DNA from: CAVUCH01 sp963697705
GTDB lineage: Bacteria; Acidobacteriota; Vicinamibacteria; Vicinamibacterales; JAENWD01
Assembly: GCA_963697705.1 (NCBI GenBank)
Contig: CAVOPA010000004.1
Span: forward strand, 1 to 64,000
Length of the DNA stretch: 64,000 bases
Direction of reading: 5' to 3'
Program-made: the position numbers and the translations under genes
In this document: in pieces, positions 52,019 to 62,755 of the stretch
Layout: the number at the start of each line of letters is the position of its first letter
How positions within the stretch are numbered: position 1 is the first letter of the stretch
Notes under the pieces: model-generated
Databases searched by the model: none
What the model saw: the letters and a program-made list of their open reading frames with translations, nothing else
What the model was told of the DNA's origin: nothing

Positions 52019-54461
52019 TCAAGAGAATTCATGCCGGTACCGATCGTTCTCCGCTTTCATCTCGGCAAGGAACTGAATGAATTCGGGCGACTGGCGGATG
52101 CGGTCCAGAAACGCATCGCGGGTATATCGCGGATAGAGGTGATAACCGGTGACCGCAGATTCTCTCAACCATTTGACCGCATCAGCACTCTTACCTTCCA
52201 ACGCATAGATGCAGGCGATGTCATACGTGGCGTGATGATACAGCGGGTCTTTCAGCGGATGCATGCGAACAATCGCCGGGATCTCGGCTTCCGCGGCGCG
52301 AAACTCTCCTCTTGAAGCAAGGAGCAGTGCCCGCGTGGGAGGTAATTGGGGACGATTCGACTGCGCTGTGGACCACTCGTCAATGACCTTCTGCGCTTGG
52401 TCCAGTCGACCTTTGCTGATCAAATACAACACTTCGACTCTGCCGCCATGGGGAACAGTTCTGTCGGCGGCGTAGTCATCGTATCTGGACTGCAGCTCAT
52501 AGAGGTGGAGCTGAGTTTGTTTGAGAGCCTCGCTCGTCGGATCGATTTCCAGGGCGCGGGCGAGCTCACGCGCGGCGAGGTCTTCGAGTCCAAGATGGTT
52601 GTACATGTAAGCCAACTCGCCGTGACCGACGTTCGGGTTCAGCTGGTTGGCCAGGCGCGCCTCGCGAACCGCGGCTTCTCCCTGGTAGCCTTCAAATTGA
52701 CTGTACAAAAGCTGAAAGCGCGCCAGGTGGGTTTCCGCGAGCTGCGGGTCGAGCGCCTGCGCGCGGTTGATCTCCTCCCTTGCGTGCTCCACCCAGGCCG
52801 GCTGTGTTGGTTCCAGAAACACCGCCAGCGAGGCGTATGCGTAGGCAAGCTGGGCGTGCGCGAGCGCGAAGTTCGAGTCGGCTTCAATCGCTTGTTTATA
52901 GAAAGTGATTGTGCTCTCGATCATCTGCGCAGGATCCCGCATGCGTTGGTCGAAGTTGTAGGCGCCTTTCAGATAGAACTCGTAGGCAATGGGATTTGAC
53001 GTGTAATGCTTTGTCAGGCGCGCTTCCTGCGACGGGTCCAGTTGCAGGCGCAAACGCGACGCGAGCTGCTGCGCCACCGTATCCTGAACGGTGAAGATGT
53101 CTGCCATCCGCATATCGAAACTGTCCGACCACAGCGACGACGCCGTCACTGCTCCTGAGGAGATTGACCGTAACCCGCAGGCGGTCACCCGCGCGCTGAA
53201 GCGACCCTTCGAGCACCGAATCGACTTGCAGCTGTTTCGCCGCGGCGAGCGCATCGGTGTCCTCAGTCAGGTATCGGCGCACCGCGCTTGTCGGGCGCAC
53301 AATGAGTCTGCCGGTTTGACTGAGTCTGCGGATCGCCGCGTCCGCGATGCCGAGCCCAAGGTAGTTGTCACCGGCACCGAGCGGTTTGAGCGGTAGTATC
53401 GCAAGTGACTTGATCTGAGGCTGGCCTGGAGCGTGCGCCTGCCGCCACGACGCATAGCCGATCGCGCCGCCCACGACCGCCAGCAGCACCCACGCCAGGC
53501 TTGTCATCCGAAGTGGCGTGCGGCGCGGCGTGGGTTCCGCGAAGCGGACGGTATCGTCTTCCCTGGTCAACGACGCCGGCTGGATCCTCTCGAATTCCAG
53601 CCGCTGCCTGAGACTCTGCAGGTCGAGGAGGAGGTCCTTTGTGTTCTGATATCGCTCCTCCCGGTTCTTTCGCAGCGCCTTGGCGACAATACGCTCGAGT
53701 TCGGGCGGGACGTCGGATGAATAGCGGGAAAGGGGTGGCGCTTCGCGGTCGCTCAGTATCGCCGCCATGATTTCGTAGATACCGGATCCCTCGAACGGCA
53801 GCCGTCCTGTCAGCAGCTCATAGAGCACGATCCCGAGGCTGAAGATGTCCGTGCGCGCATCGACCTGTTGCGCGCGCGCCTGCTCCGGGGACATGTAGGT
53901 GGCGGTACCCATCACCAGTCCCGAGTCCGTCTTGACGTGAGCACGCGTCGGCGTCTCACCGTCCAGCAGCTCCGGCGATTCACCGCCGGTCGGTTTCGCC
54001 AGGCCAAAATCCAGGACCTTCGCGATGCCGTCGCTGCGGAGGATGAGATTCTCCGGCTTGATATCGCGATGCACGATGCCGTTGGCGTGTGCAGCCGCCA
54101 GTGCACCTGCGACCTGGACCGCTACATCCAGGACTTCTCCAGGCGGCATCGGCTGCGCGCGCAGGCGTTCCCGCAGGGTTGCGCCTTCGATGAACTCGGT
54201 GGCGATAAACGACGTGGAGCCGGACTGATCGATCTCGTAGATGGTGATGATGTTGGGATGGTTCAAGCCCGATGCTGTCCGGGCTTCCTGTTCGAAACGC
54301 CTCATGCGGTCGGGATCGGCAGCAACCTCGTCGGGCAGAATCTTCAAGGCGACCTTGCGATCGAGCCGGGTGTCGTGCGCCAGGTACACTTCTCCCATAC
54401 CGCCGGCCCCTAGTCTGGCGCCCACTTCATAGCGGCCGAGCCTCGTTCCGGATTTGAGCAT
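52019..54461 (-). CDS. Ser/Thr protein kinase with TPR sensor region, one frameshift
   Basis: About 813 residues once joined. Kinase: LGAGGMGEVYLAHD, VALKILP, GIVHRDIKPENLI and DFGLAKP. Membrane helix TSLAWVLLAVVGGAIGYASW near residue 325. Then a FlgO/TolB-N-like domain (SLAILPLKPLGAGDNYLGLGIADAAIRRL) and TPR repeats (FALAHAQLAYAYASLAVFLE, NPNVGHGELAYMYNHLGLEDLA). The frame changes near 53140, between VNLLRSSDG and SLWSDSFDMRMADIF. Orphan eukaryotic-type kinase; ligand unknown. Confidence 0.82.
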
Positions 54462-54621
54462 CGGGGAGAGTATGCGCACTCCGGCGCATTCCATCAAACG
54501 GAAACGACAGCGGTTGCTCGCGGCCCCGGACGATTACGGGCACACGCTGTCACAGACGAGATCGCGAACTGAGACGCCACAATCATCGAGATCCGAATGA
54601 CGTCCCGGATGTGCGTGATGC

Positions 54622-57248
54622 TCAACGCAGCGGTACCCGATACAGATTGCGCGTCGTGACGATCTTCGAGAACGCGTAGACGCCTGGCGTCGGGCTGAAC
54701 GCCAGGTCGCTGTAGGGCAGAATCTCGACGCCTGGGACCAGGGCGATCTCGGTCTCGGTCTTGAAGCCCCCGGGTGGCAGCCGTGGCAGCATCGAGCCCG
54801 CGGCGGGCGGCAGCACGTACGTGCGGCCAAAGCCGAAGGCGCTCGCCGAGCCGGCCTGGACTTGCAGGAGCACACGCATTCCATCCGGGCTCCACCGCAG
54901 CCGTGCCACGCTGCGTTGAAGGACGGGAACGGCAGCCCCTCCGCCGGTCGGCAACGCAACGACATCGCGGAGGCCGCGTGCGACGGTCAACCACGCACCG
55001 TCCGGAGAGACCAGGCCGAGAACAAGACCCAGGTCGTCTGAACTGACTCTCTCGCGGGTCCTCCCCGTATCGTCGGTGCGGAACAGCGCCAGTGAACCCC
55101 GGTCGGTCGCCAGGAAGTAGATCGTGCCACCTGCGCCGAAGCGCGGACTGCTTCCCTCGAGTGTGCCCAGACGCCTGGGCGGCTCGCGTCCGTCGAGCGA
55201 CGCCAGCCACAGTCGAGACTTGCCATCCGGTTCCCGGACCGACGCGACCAACCGATCGTCTTGGGACAGGTCGTACTGGGTGATCAACTGGCTGGGGAGC
55301 AGCCGCTCGATGCGGCCAGACTCGAGGTCGCTCATCCACAGCTCGGATGGGGTCTGGCCTGTCGCGACGCTGCGTGTCACACGGAAGCAGAGCGTCCGCC
55401 CGTTTGCCGAAAACAGCGGCCAGTAGGCATACCCCTCCAGCGAGATCTGGCGCTCTCCGGACGCGTCGTGGATCCACACGCCACGCTTCTGCTGGCCTAC
55501 GGAGGTGATGAGCGAGCGGCCGTCGCCCGCTATGGCCAGTCCTTCCTCCTCCGTCGTCCCGCCGGCGGTGACCTGCTCGGGCTCGCCACCGGGGAAGCGC
55601 TGTCGCCACACGTGGAAGCCCGCTGCCGGTGTCCGCCGCGAAGTACATCCACCGGCCGTCCGGCGCCCACGCCGCGCTCGTGCAGCGGCCCGGCGTTGGA
55701 CCGACGAGGCGACCCGAGCCTCCCTGCCACGGGATAAGCCGGCACGGCGTGAACACCCCACCTTCGTCCATTTCGACGACGAGCACCCACTGTCCGTCAG
55801 GCGAGCGGGACGATCGGTGTGCCATCGCGTCGCGGTGGACAGGAAGGTACAGCTCGCGAGGATCGGCACGGCTGTCCGACGCTGTGACGATTCCCATGTG
55901 CTGCCGATCCTTGATTTCCGAGAACAGCACCTGTGACGGACCGACCCAGGTCAGCCCCGACGCGTTCTTGAGCCAGCTCCGTGCGTTTCCCCTCACCTCA
56001 GGAATCACCCAAGTGTCCCAGGCGGTGCGCAGCGAGCGATTCCCCACCGCCGTGTAGGCCAGGCGGTTGCCATCCGGCGAGAACACCGGGTCCATCTTGA
56101 ACAGGCCGTCGCTCGTCAGCGGCGTGGGGTCGCCGTGGGGCAGCCGCTTCAGGTACACCTCTCCCGCAGCCGCAAACGTGCTCTCCCCGCGAATGAACGC
56201 GAGCATCCTCCCGTCGGGCGACAGCGCCGGCTGGGTGACGCTGTCGGGAAAGCTCGTGATCTGCTCCCAGGACGACGAACCCGTGGGCGTCAGCCGGTCG
56301 GAGCGGAGCCACCACAGGGCGGCAAGCGTCAGGGCGCCGGCGAGGGCCGCCATCGCGCGAGATCGGGCAGAACGAGCGCGCGGCGCGCGTGCCTGATCGA
56401 GGATGGCACGCACGGCCGCGAGATCAGCCGGTCGCCCTGCGGGGTCCTTGTCCAGACACCGCTTCAGCAGCTCGCGAACGGGCGGCGGAGTCCCACGCGG
56501 CAACGCGGCCCAGTCCGGTTCCCGCTCGAGGATCCGGGCGATCGCGTCCGACATCGTCTGACCGTCGAACGCCCGCCGCCCAGTGAGCATCTCGAAGAGC
56601 ACGCAGCCGAACGCCCAGATGTCGGTCCGCCGATCCACCGGGTGCCCGCGAGCCTGCTCGGGGCTCATGTACCCCGGCGTGCCCATCACGACACCCGCGT
56701 GGGTGCCGAGCGTCATCATCGTCGGCGAGTCGATCAGCCTGGACTGGCTGTCGAAGGTCTTCGCGAGGCCGAAGTCGAGAACCTTGACCACGTCCTCCGG
56801 AGTGACTTTGATGTTGGCCGGCTTCAGATCGCGGTGAACGACACCCCTCTTGTGCGCGGCGTCGAGCGCGTCGCCAAGCTGTCCGGCGACTCCGAAGAGC
56901 GTCGCCCACGAGCAACGGGCCACGAGCAATCCGCTCGGCGAGCGTCTCGCCCTCGACCAGTTCCAGGATCAGCGCCCGCGCGGTCGTGCCGTCGTCGGCG
57001 GCCGCTTCCTCGAGCCCGTAGATGGCCGCGATGTTGGGGTGGTTGAGGGCCGCGAGCACCTGCGCTTCGCGTGCGAAGCGTGCCACGCGATCGGGATCCT
57101 GGGACACGGCCGGCGGCAGGATCTTGAGGGCGACCTCGCGTCCCAGCCTCGAGTCGCGCGCCCGGTAGACCTCGCCCATCCCACCGGCGCCGAGCGGCGA
57201 CAGGATCTCGTACGCCCCGAATGAAGTGCGCGGTCTCAGGGCTGACAA
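54622..57248 (-). CDS. Ser/Thr protein kinase with TolB-like propeller, two frameshifts
   Basis: About 875 residues once joined. LGAGGMGEVYRARD, VALKILPP, then a shift near 56910 to LGDALDAAHKRGVVHRDLKPAN and DFGLAKTF, with GTPGYMSPEQARGH. Helix MAALAGALTLAALWWL, then WD40/TolB-like repeats (ALSPDGRMLAFIRG, VFSPDGNRLAYTA). A second shift near 55640 separates YFAADTGSGL from HVWRQRFPGGEPEQV. No stops other than those caused by the shifts. Same orientation as its two kinase neighbours. Confidence 0.78.
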
Positions 57249-57389
57249 GGTTGGAGTGCGCAGTATATCCGCTCTGGACCAGCCGGGACTCGCGGCCCTC
57301 TCCTGTGCCCGGTTAGGCGCCCGGCGAGTCAGTCGTTGTCATCGGCGGCGGCGTGAGTCGTCGCAGGCGAAGCGTCTCGCGCGCGCAGG

Positions 57390-60247
57390 TCATTGAAAGT
57401 TCTCTGCCAGCACGATGTCGCTGCTGACTTGGTCCTCCTGCAGGTAAAGAACGGCTCGCTCGTCGGGAGCAAGAGCGAGCCCGGAATCCCATCCGACTGG
57501 CGCCTTCTCGAGATTCACGACGTGCAACACGCGGCGGGTGGCGAAGTCAAAGAATTCGAGCGCGTACGGTCTGGCGTCGGTGTTGACGAAATAGATCCCG
57601 TTCTCCGCCACTACCCAGTAGCCCCAGTAGCCAATGTCGGGGAAGTCCAGGACCGGACGCCTCGTCACCGCCGTTCACCGATACTCTCCAGAGTCCACGG
57701 GCGGTGAGACCTTTCGCGTAATAGACGAACCGTCGATCGTGTGACTCGAACGCGGCGAAGCCGCCGTTCTTTGTGAGCTGCACGGCCTGTCCACCGTCGG
57801 CCGGCACCTTCCAGACCTCCCAACGTCCGCTGCGATTGGAGGCAAAGTAGATCCACCGGCCGTCCCTGGACCAGCTTGGAACCACGTCTTCGGACGGTTC
57901 GGTCGTCACGCGGCGCGGCGCACCGCCGTCGGCATCCATCACGTGGATATCCCCATCCCGTCCGAGACGGGCATCGAACGCAATGCGCCGGCCATCAGGA
58001 GACCACCGAGGCGTGCCGGTGTTGCTCCTCCCGAGCGACGTCAATTGAAGCGGGTTGCCGCCGCTCGCGTCGCACACCCAGATCTCGGAGCTTCCCGAGC
58101 GGTCTGAGTGGAAGGCGATCCTTCTCCCATCGGGCGAGAATTGCTGGCCGCCTTCGTACCGTGTCGATGCAATGACCTTGGTGGGCGGCCTGACGATCTG
58201 CCCGGACTGTGGAATCTCGAGTCGCCAGATGCTTGCGTCCATCCACCGGCGGACGTAGGCGAGTCGGTTGCTCCGGCTGGAGATGGCGGCATAGGTCGCG
58301 TTATCGCCTCCTATCGGCACCCGTTCGGGCTTGCCGCCGGACCCCGACACCCTCCACAAGGTACCGCCCGCAAAAGCTCCACCGGACGAATACACCAGGT
58401 CGCGACCATTCGCGGCCCACGCGACGCGTTCGATCCACGCCTCGCTGAACGTGAGACGTCTTCGGTTCGCCGCCGTCAAACGGAACGAGATAGATGTCGC
58501 TCACCCCGCCGCTCGTGACCCGGACGAAGGCGACAGTGTGACCATCCGGCGAGATTGCGGGCGCCACATCGCGAACATTCCCCGGCGGCGGAAACGTGAG
58601 TTGGCGTCGTGCCCCGCCGTCGACGGATACCAGGAACAGGCTCCCGGACGCCTGCGGCGCAGCTGTGTCGGTGACGGCCAGGAACCTCCCGTCCGGAGAC
58701 CAGCTGAGACCGGCACCGTACAGGTCCCAGTGGTCCTCCCAGTGAACTGCGGCGACCCTGCGCTCGGCACCACCGAGGGCGGGGACGACGAACATCCCGC
58801 TCTCGGGTGGCCGAGAACCGGATGAAGGCGACGAAGCGACCGTCCGGCGACCACGCTGGATTTCTGTCCGATGCAGGGTCCGTCGTCAGCCGGAGCGGCG
58901 TCCCGGCACCCACCAGCTGCACGTAGATATCGTCGTTCCCTGTTTCGCCGTCCCAGACGAACGCGATCTGGTTGCCGTCCGGGGAGAAGGTCGGAGCTCG
59001 TTGTCGACCCGGAAGACTTGTGAGCGGCACGGTTCGCAGCGGGGCACTCGTGACGCGCGTGGGCTGTCTGTCCGAGCGTACCCAGCCCTGAATGAATAAT
59101 CCGAGGACGACGACAGCTGCCAGGCCGATCGCCCAGCTGCGCAGCTTCCATGAACGCGACGCTTCCCGGCCGCTCCGGCGGGGCGCGGCCAAGGCTTCCT
59201 CGATCTCGACGCGCGCATCCGCGATGTCGTGGATCCTGTGGTGCGGATCCTTCTGCAGGCACCGCCGCACGAGGCGATGAACGTCCGGGGAGAGCGCCGG
59301 AGGCAGCGCCGTCCAGTCGGGCTCCCGCTCCAGGATGGCCGCAATCGTGTCCGAGATCGTGTCGCCCGCGAACGCGCGCCTGCCCGACAGCATCTCGTAG
59401 AGGACGCAGCCGAACGCCCAGTTGTCCGTGCGCTTGTCGATCGCGTGGCCGCGCGCCTGCTCGGGGCTCATGTACGCGCCGGTGCCGAGAATCATGCCGG
59501 CACCCGTCACGTCGGGATCCGCGGACGTGGCGCCGTGCTGTCGACGCTGGCTGTCGTGCCTTTCGCCAGGCCGAAATCGAGCAGCTTCACGCCGCCCTCC
59601 GGCGTGATCTTCACGTTCGCCGGCTTCACGTCGCGATGGACGATGCCTTTGCCGTGTGCGGCCGCGAGCGCCTCGGCGAGGTCGCGCGCAATTCGCAGCG
59701 CTTCCGCGATCGGCACGGCACCGGACGCGAGGCGGTCGGCGAGCGTCGGCCCTTCGATCAGTTCGAGGACGAGCACGAGGCGGCCATCGACCTCTTCGAT
59801 GCCATGGATCGCGCCGATGTTGGGATGGTTCAGCGCCGCAAGCAGTCGTGATTCGCGCTCGAAGCGGGCGCGCCGGTCGGGGCTCGCCGCGAGGGCGGCC
59901 GGCAGCAGCTTGAGCGCGACCTCGCGTCCGAGCCGCGTGTCGCGGGCCCGGTACACCTCACCCATGCCGCCAGCGCCAAGCGTTCCCGTGATCTCGAACG
60001 TGCCCAGCCGCGCGCCCGGCGCGAACTGCGGCGCGGTCCATCACGTCCCGCAGACAGGGGCATGGGCGCGCCATCCATGAATCCGCCTGCGTTCTCGTGT
60101 GCGGACAGCAGCGATTCGACTTCGCGCCGCAGGGATTCATCGCCCGCGCACTCGTTGCTGGATGAACCTGGTCCGCTCTGCAGCGGGGCGTTGAAGGGCC
60201 TCGTGGAAAAGGCTGCGGATGCGCTGCCACGCGGGTGATGGAGTCAC
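57390..60247 (-). CDS. Ser/Thr protein kinase with TolB-like propeller, multiple frameshifts
   Basis: Homology covers the whole span but in pieces: N-terminal sensor TPSPAWQRIRSLFHEALQRP / ECAGDESLRREVESLLSAHE, kinase GTLGAGGMGEVYRARDTRLG, VHRDVKPANVK and DFGLAKG, then GTGAYMSPEQARGH, helix SWAIGLAAVVVLGLFIQGW and propeller repeats to VLAENFQ. Six frame changes are needed, near 60160, 60030, 59510, 58800, 58460 and 57660. The GTG start overlaps the sigma factor stop (GTGA), so the kinase is co-translated with it. Confidence 0.72.
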
Positions 60248-60810
60248 GGCCGGTCGCCCCGCAGCTCTCGGAAGAGCCAGGCTCGCGCCAGTGCCCAATC
60301 GCGGTCGACCGTTGCCGGGGCGACGCCGACGACCGCCGCTGCTTCGTCCACCGTCAGCCCGCCGAAGAACCGCAGCTCCACCAGCTCGCACTGTCGCGGG
60401 TCGAGCATCGCCAGCTTCTCGAGGGCCGCGTCGAGATCGAGCACGTCGACGTCGGGCGGCTCGGCCAGGGTCTCGACGTCCTGGAGTGCCACCCGCTGTC
60501 CGCCGTCGCGTTTGACCGCACCGCGACTCCGTGCGTGATCGACGAGCACGCGCCGCATGACGTGCGCAGCAATCGCAAAGAAATGCGCGCGATTCTGCCA
60601 GCGGACGTGCCGCTGGTCGATCAGCTTGAGGTACGCCTCGTGGACGAGGGCGGTCGGTGTCAGCGAGTGATCGGCGCGCTCGCCGCGCAGGTGGCCGCGT
60701 GCGAGCCGGCGCAGCTCGTCGTACACGGCGTCGATGAGACGAGTGCGGGCCGTTTCATCCCCGTCACTCCACGCTGCGAGCAGAGCCGTGACTTCGGCGG
60801 TGGGACCCAT
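60244..60810 (-). CDS. ECF sigma factor (TIGR02999-like)
   Basis: 188 residues. Sigma-2: DELRRLARGHLRGERADHSLTPTALVHEAYLKL and HFFAIAAHVMRRVLVDHARS, sigma-4: LDPRQCELVELRFFGGLTVDEAAAVVGVAPATVDRDW. This subgroup is typically paired with a Ser/Thr kinase in Acidobacteriota and Planctomycetes, as here. No anti-sigma gene; the kinase is the likely regulator. Confidence 0.92.
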   Translation of the reverse strand: MGPTAEVTALLAAWSDGDETARTRLIDAVYDELRRLARGHLRGERADHSLTPTALVHEAYLKLIDQRHVRWQNRAHFFAIAAHVMRRVLVDHARSRGAVKRDGGQRVALQDVETLAEPPDVDVLDLDAALEKLAMLDPRQCELVELRFFGGLTVDEAAAVVGVAPATVDRDWALARAWLFRELRGDRP

Positions 60811-61001
60811 GCTGACCGGTGTCCCTCTTATACCTCAACCAGGAACGATGATGCCGTTTTCTGCCCGCTTGCGCGTTTCAGAACAGGGCACGGACTCGAG
60901 TCCCGCCGTTCGTGGGGAGCCGGAACAGCCGGCGCGCCACCAGAGGCTGTGGCACCGCCGGTCGCGGGACGATCTGAACGCTGACAGACAGGAGGATGGT
61001 G

Positions 61002-61489
61002 ATGTACAGGAAAGCACGGGCAACGGCATCGCCACGCTCGGCATGGCGCTCACGCTGACGACGGGGCAGGCGCTGGCGCAGAGCGGAGACCAGCACGCGC
61101 TCGGCCGGCGAATCGAGGGGGCGTGGGTCGTCCAGAAAACGCCGCACGACTGCCAGACCGGGGCCGAGTTCTCCGTCACCACGCCGGAGCTGGCCACGTT
61201 CTTCGAGGGAGGCGTGACGATCGCGACCGCAGGGATCAGTGCCGCTGTTCTGAGTACCGGCCACGGCATCTGGACCTACACGGGCGCGAGCGGCTTTCTC
61301 AGCAAATTCCATGGGCTCCTGTTCACGCCAGCCGGATCGGTCGCGCGAATCATCACGGTGACCCGCGAGATCGTCCTGTCGCCTGACGGCGCCACGTTCA
61401 CCGCGGACGATGTCGCCCAGGCGCACGATCTCGAGGGGAATCTCTTGGAGACGCGGTGTGCCGCAGCGGTGGGCGCTCGCGTGGACTGA
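61002..61489 (+). CDS. Secreted beta-rich hypothetical protein
   Basis: About 160 residues. A strong GGAGG site precedes ATG 61002 (MYRKARATA), but the rest of the signal peptide (IATLGMALTLTTGQALAQS) is one frame away, implying an indel near 61027; translation could also start at ATG 61043. Mature part GAWVVQKTPHDCQTGAEFSV, GHGIWTYTGASGFLSKFHG and REIVLSPDGATFTADD suggests a lipocalin-like barrel with two cysteines. Family unnamed to me. Confidence 0.6.
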
Positions 61490-61683
61490 CCAGGAGGCGG
61501 AGTATTCGCCCGGGAAGACGCGGCCGAGGCCTGGAAAGGCGAAACGAGGGTGCCGACGAGCGCTCGGTCGCGTGCGTCCCGTTCGAGCAGAGTGGCCGCT
61601 CGCTGCGCTGGGTGAACGACAGCGTCGGCGAGGAACGACGGATCTGAAACCAGCATTCTCTGGCAAATTGTCAACGCGCAACC

Positions 61684-62553
61684 TCATACGCCTACAGGAA
61701 ACCGCATGACTTGCCGGCACTCTGGGGGCAGTGATTCCCACAGCCTCTTCGGAATGGAGCGAACGTCGCGACTGTCGTCGTGGTACCAGCGCCGCACGTA
61801 CCGCGTCGACACCAGGAACCGTGGTGTGGCCGTTGTATTCGGCGTGCCACGATGGAGCGTCCATGGGTTGCGAATCAGGACATCGCCAACCGACAGCGGG
61901 ACAGGCTCCAGCGGCACTTCTCCGGCATCAATTGCAGCCTCCGCACGCGAGCGCGGCCACAGATGGGTGCCAGGAGCAATCTCAATCGGGCCCGCCTGTG
62001 GTCCAATCGGGACGAGGCCGACGCTGACGACCAGCGCAAACGGCGGAAGCGCCAGATCAGGGGCTTCAGTGAAGAGCGGCCGCGCGTAGTCGATATGTGC
62101 GCGCTGGAACTCGGATCCGAAGAGCGGCACGTCGCAGCCCCATTGATCGGCCACAACGCGATCGTCCATCGCAGAGCGGACTACTCGCAGGATCTCAGGA
62201 TCGATGAAGAACCGCGGCGAGAACCACGGCGCCTCGAAGGGCATCGCCAGGAAGTATCTGTGCGGGCCACGGTTCGCCTGCGGGTTGTCGCGATGGAAGG
62301 CCTCCCAGTGCGGGCGAAGCCCCTCCCGGCATTCGTCGACGAGGGTGCTGGGAAGATGCCCGCGCAGCACGGCGAAGCCGCGATCACGAACGTGCTCAAC
62401 GGCGGCGGCTATCAACGCCTCGGACATCGCGTGGCGACAAGTATGCCATCCACGAGGAGGGTCGTCCGGAGCCTGCGCTCGTGGCGCATGTACGAGCCAC
62501 TCGAGCAGGTGGTCGGCGGATCGAGACGCCGCACTATAATCCCCGCCATTCAT
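61684..62553 (-). CDS. Phytanoyl-CoA dioxygenase (PhyH) family protein
   Basis: 289 residues, Fe(II)/2-oxoglutarate oxygenase fold. HxD in RAHIDYARPLF, distal His with Arg in LHRGTPNTTATPRFL. The ATG at 62553 is supported by GGAGGAGAG seven bases upstream on the minus strand, which lies inside the divergent kinase remnant. Substrate unknown. Confidence 0.83.
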   Translation of the reverse strand: MNGGDYSAASRSADHLLEWLVHAPRAQAPDDPPRGWHTCRHAMSEALIAAAVEHVRDRGFAVLRGHLPSTLVDECREGLRPHWEAFHRDNPQANRGPHRYFLAMPFEAPWFSPRFFIDPEILRVVRSAMDDRVVADQWGCDVPLFGSEFQRAHIDYARPLFTEAPDLALPPFALVVSVGLVPIGPQAGPIEIAPGTHLWPRSRAEAAIDAGEVPLEPVPLSVGDVLIRNPWTLHRGTPNTTATPRFLVSTRYVRRWYHDDSRDVRSIPKRLWESLPPECRQVMRFPVGV

Positions 62554-62672
62554 GGGTCTCTCCTCCGGCCAGCGCGTTGGTCCTTACGAGGTCGTTGATC
62601 GGCTCGGCGCAGGTGGAATGGGCGAGGTGTGACCGAGCCCGCGACCTCCGGCTGCAGAGAAACGTCGTGGTG
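62552..62672 (+). pseudogene. Ser/Thr kinase N-terminal remnant
   Basis: MGLSSGQRVGPYEVVDRLGA then GGMGEV and a stop; shifted by one frame the P-loop continues as RARDLRLQRNVVV before another stop. The rest of the kinase is gone, replaced by the TonB receptor terminator region. Preceded by TATAAT at 62534-62539. Its ATG overlaps the divergent PhyH start as CATG. Confidence 0.65.
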
Positions 62673-62680
62673 AGGTAGGA

Positions 62681-62715
62681 CGAAAAGGGGCAGGGCCCTT
62701 ATCGAGCCCTGCCCC
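62681..62715 (-). terminator. Rho-independent terminator of the TonB receptor
   Basis: Perfect 10-bp arms GGGGCAGGGC (62687-62696) and GCCCTGCCCC (62706-62715) with a nine-base loop. On the minus strand the stem is followed by TTTTCG. Starts 41 bases after the receptor stop. Confidence 0.8.
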
Positions 62716-62755
62716 CTCGGTCATCGTCCAGCGCGGCTGGACTGCGACGTCAGCT

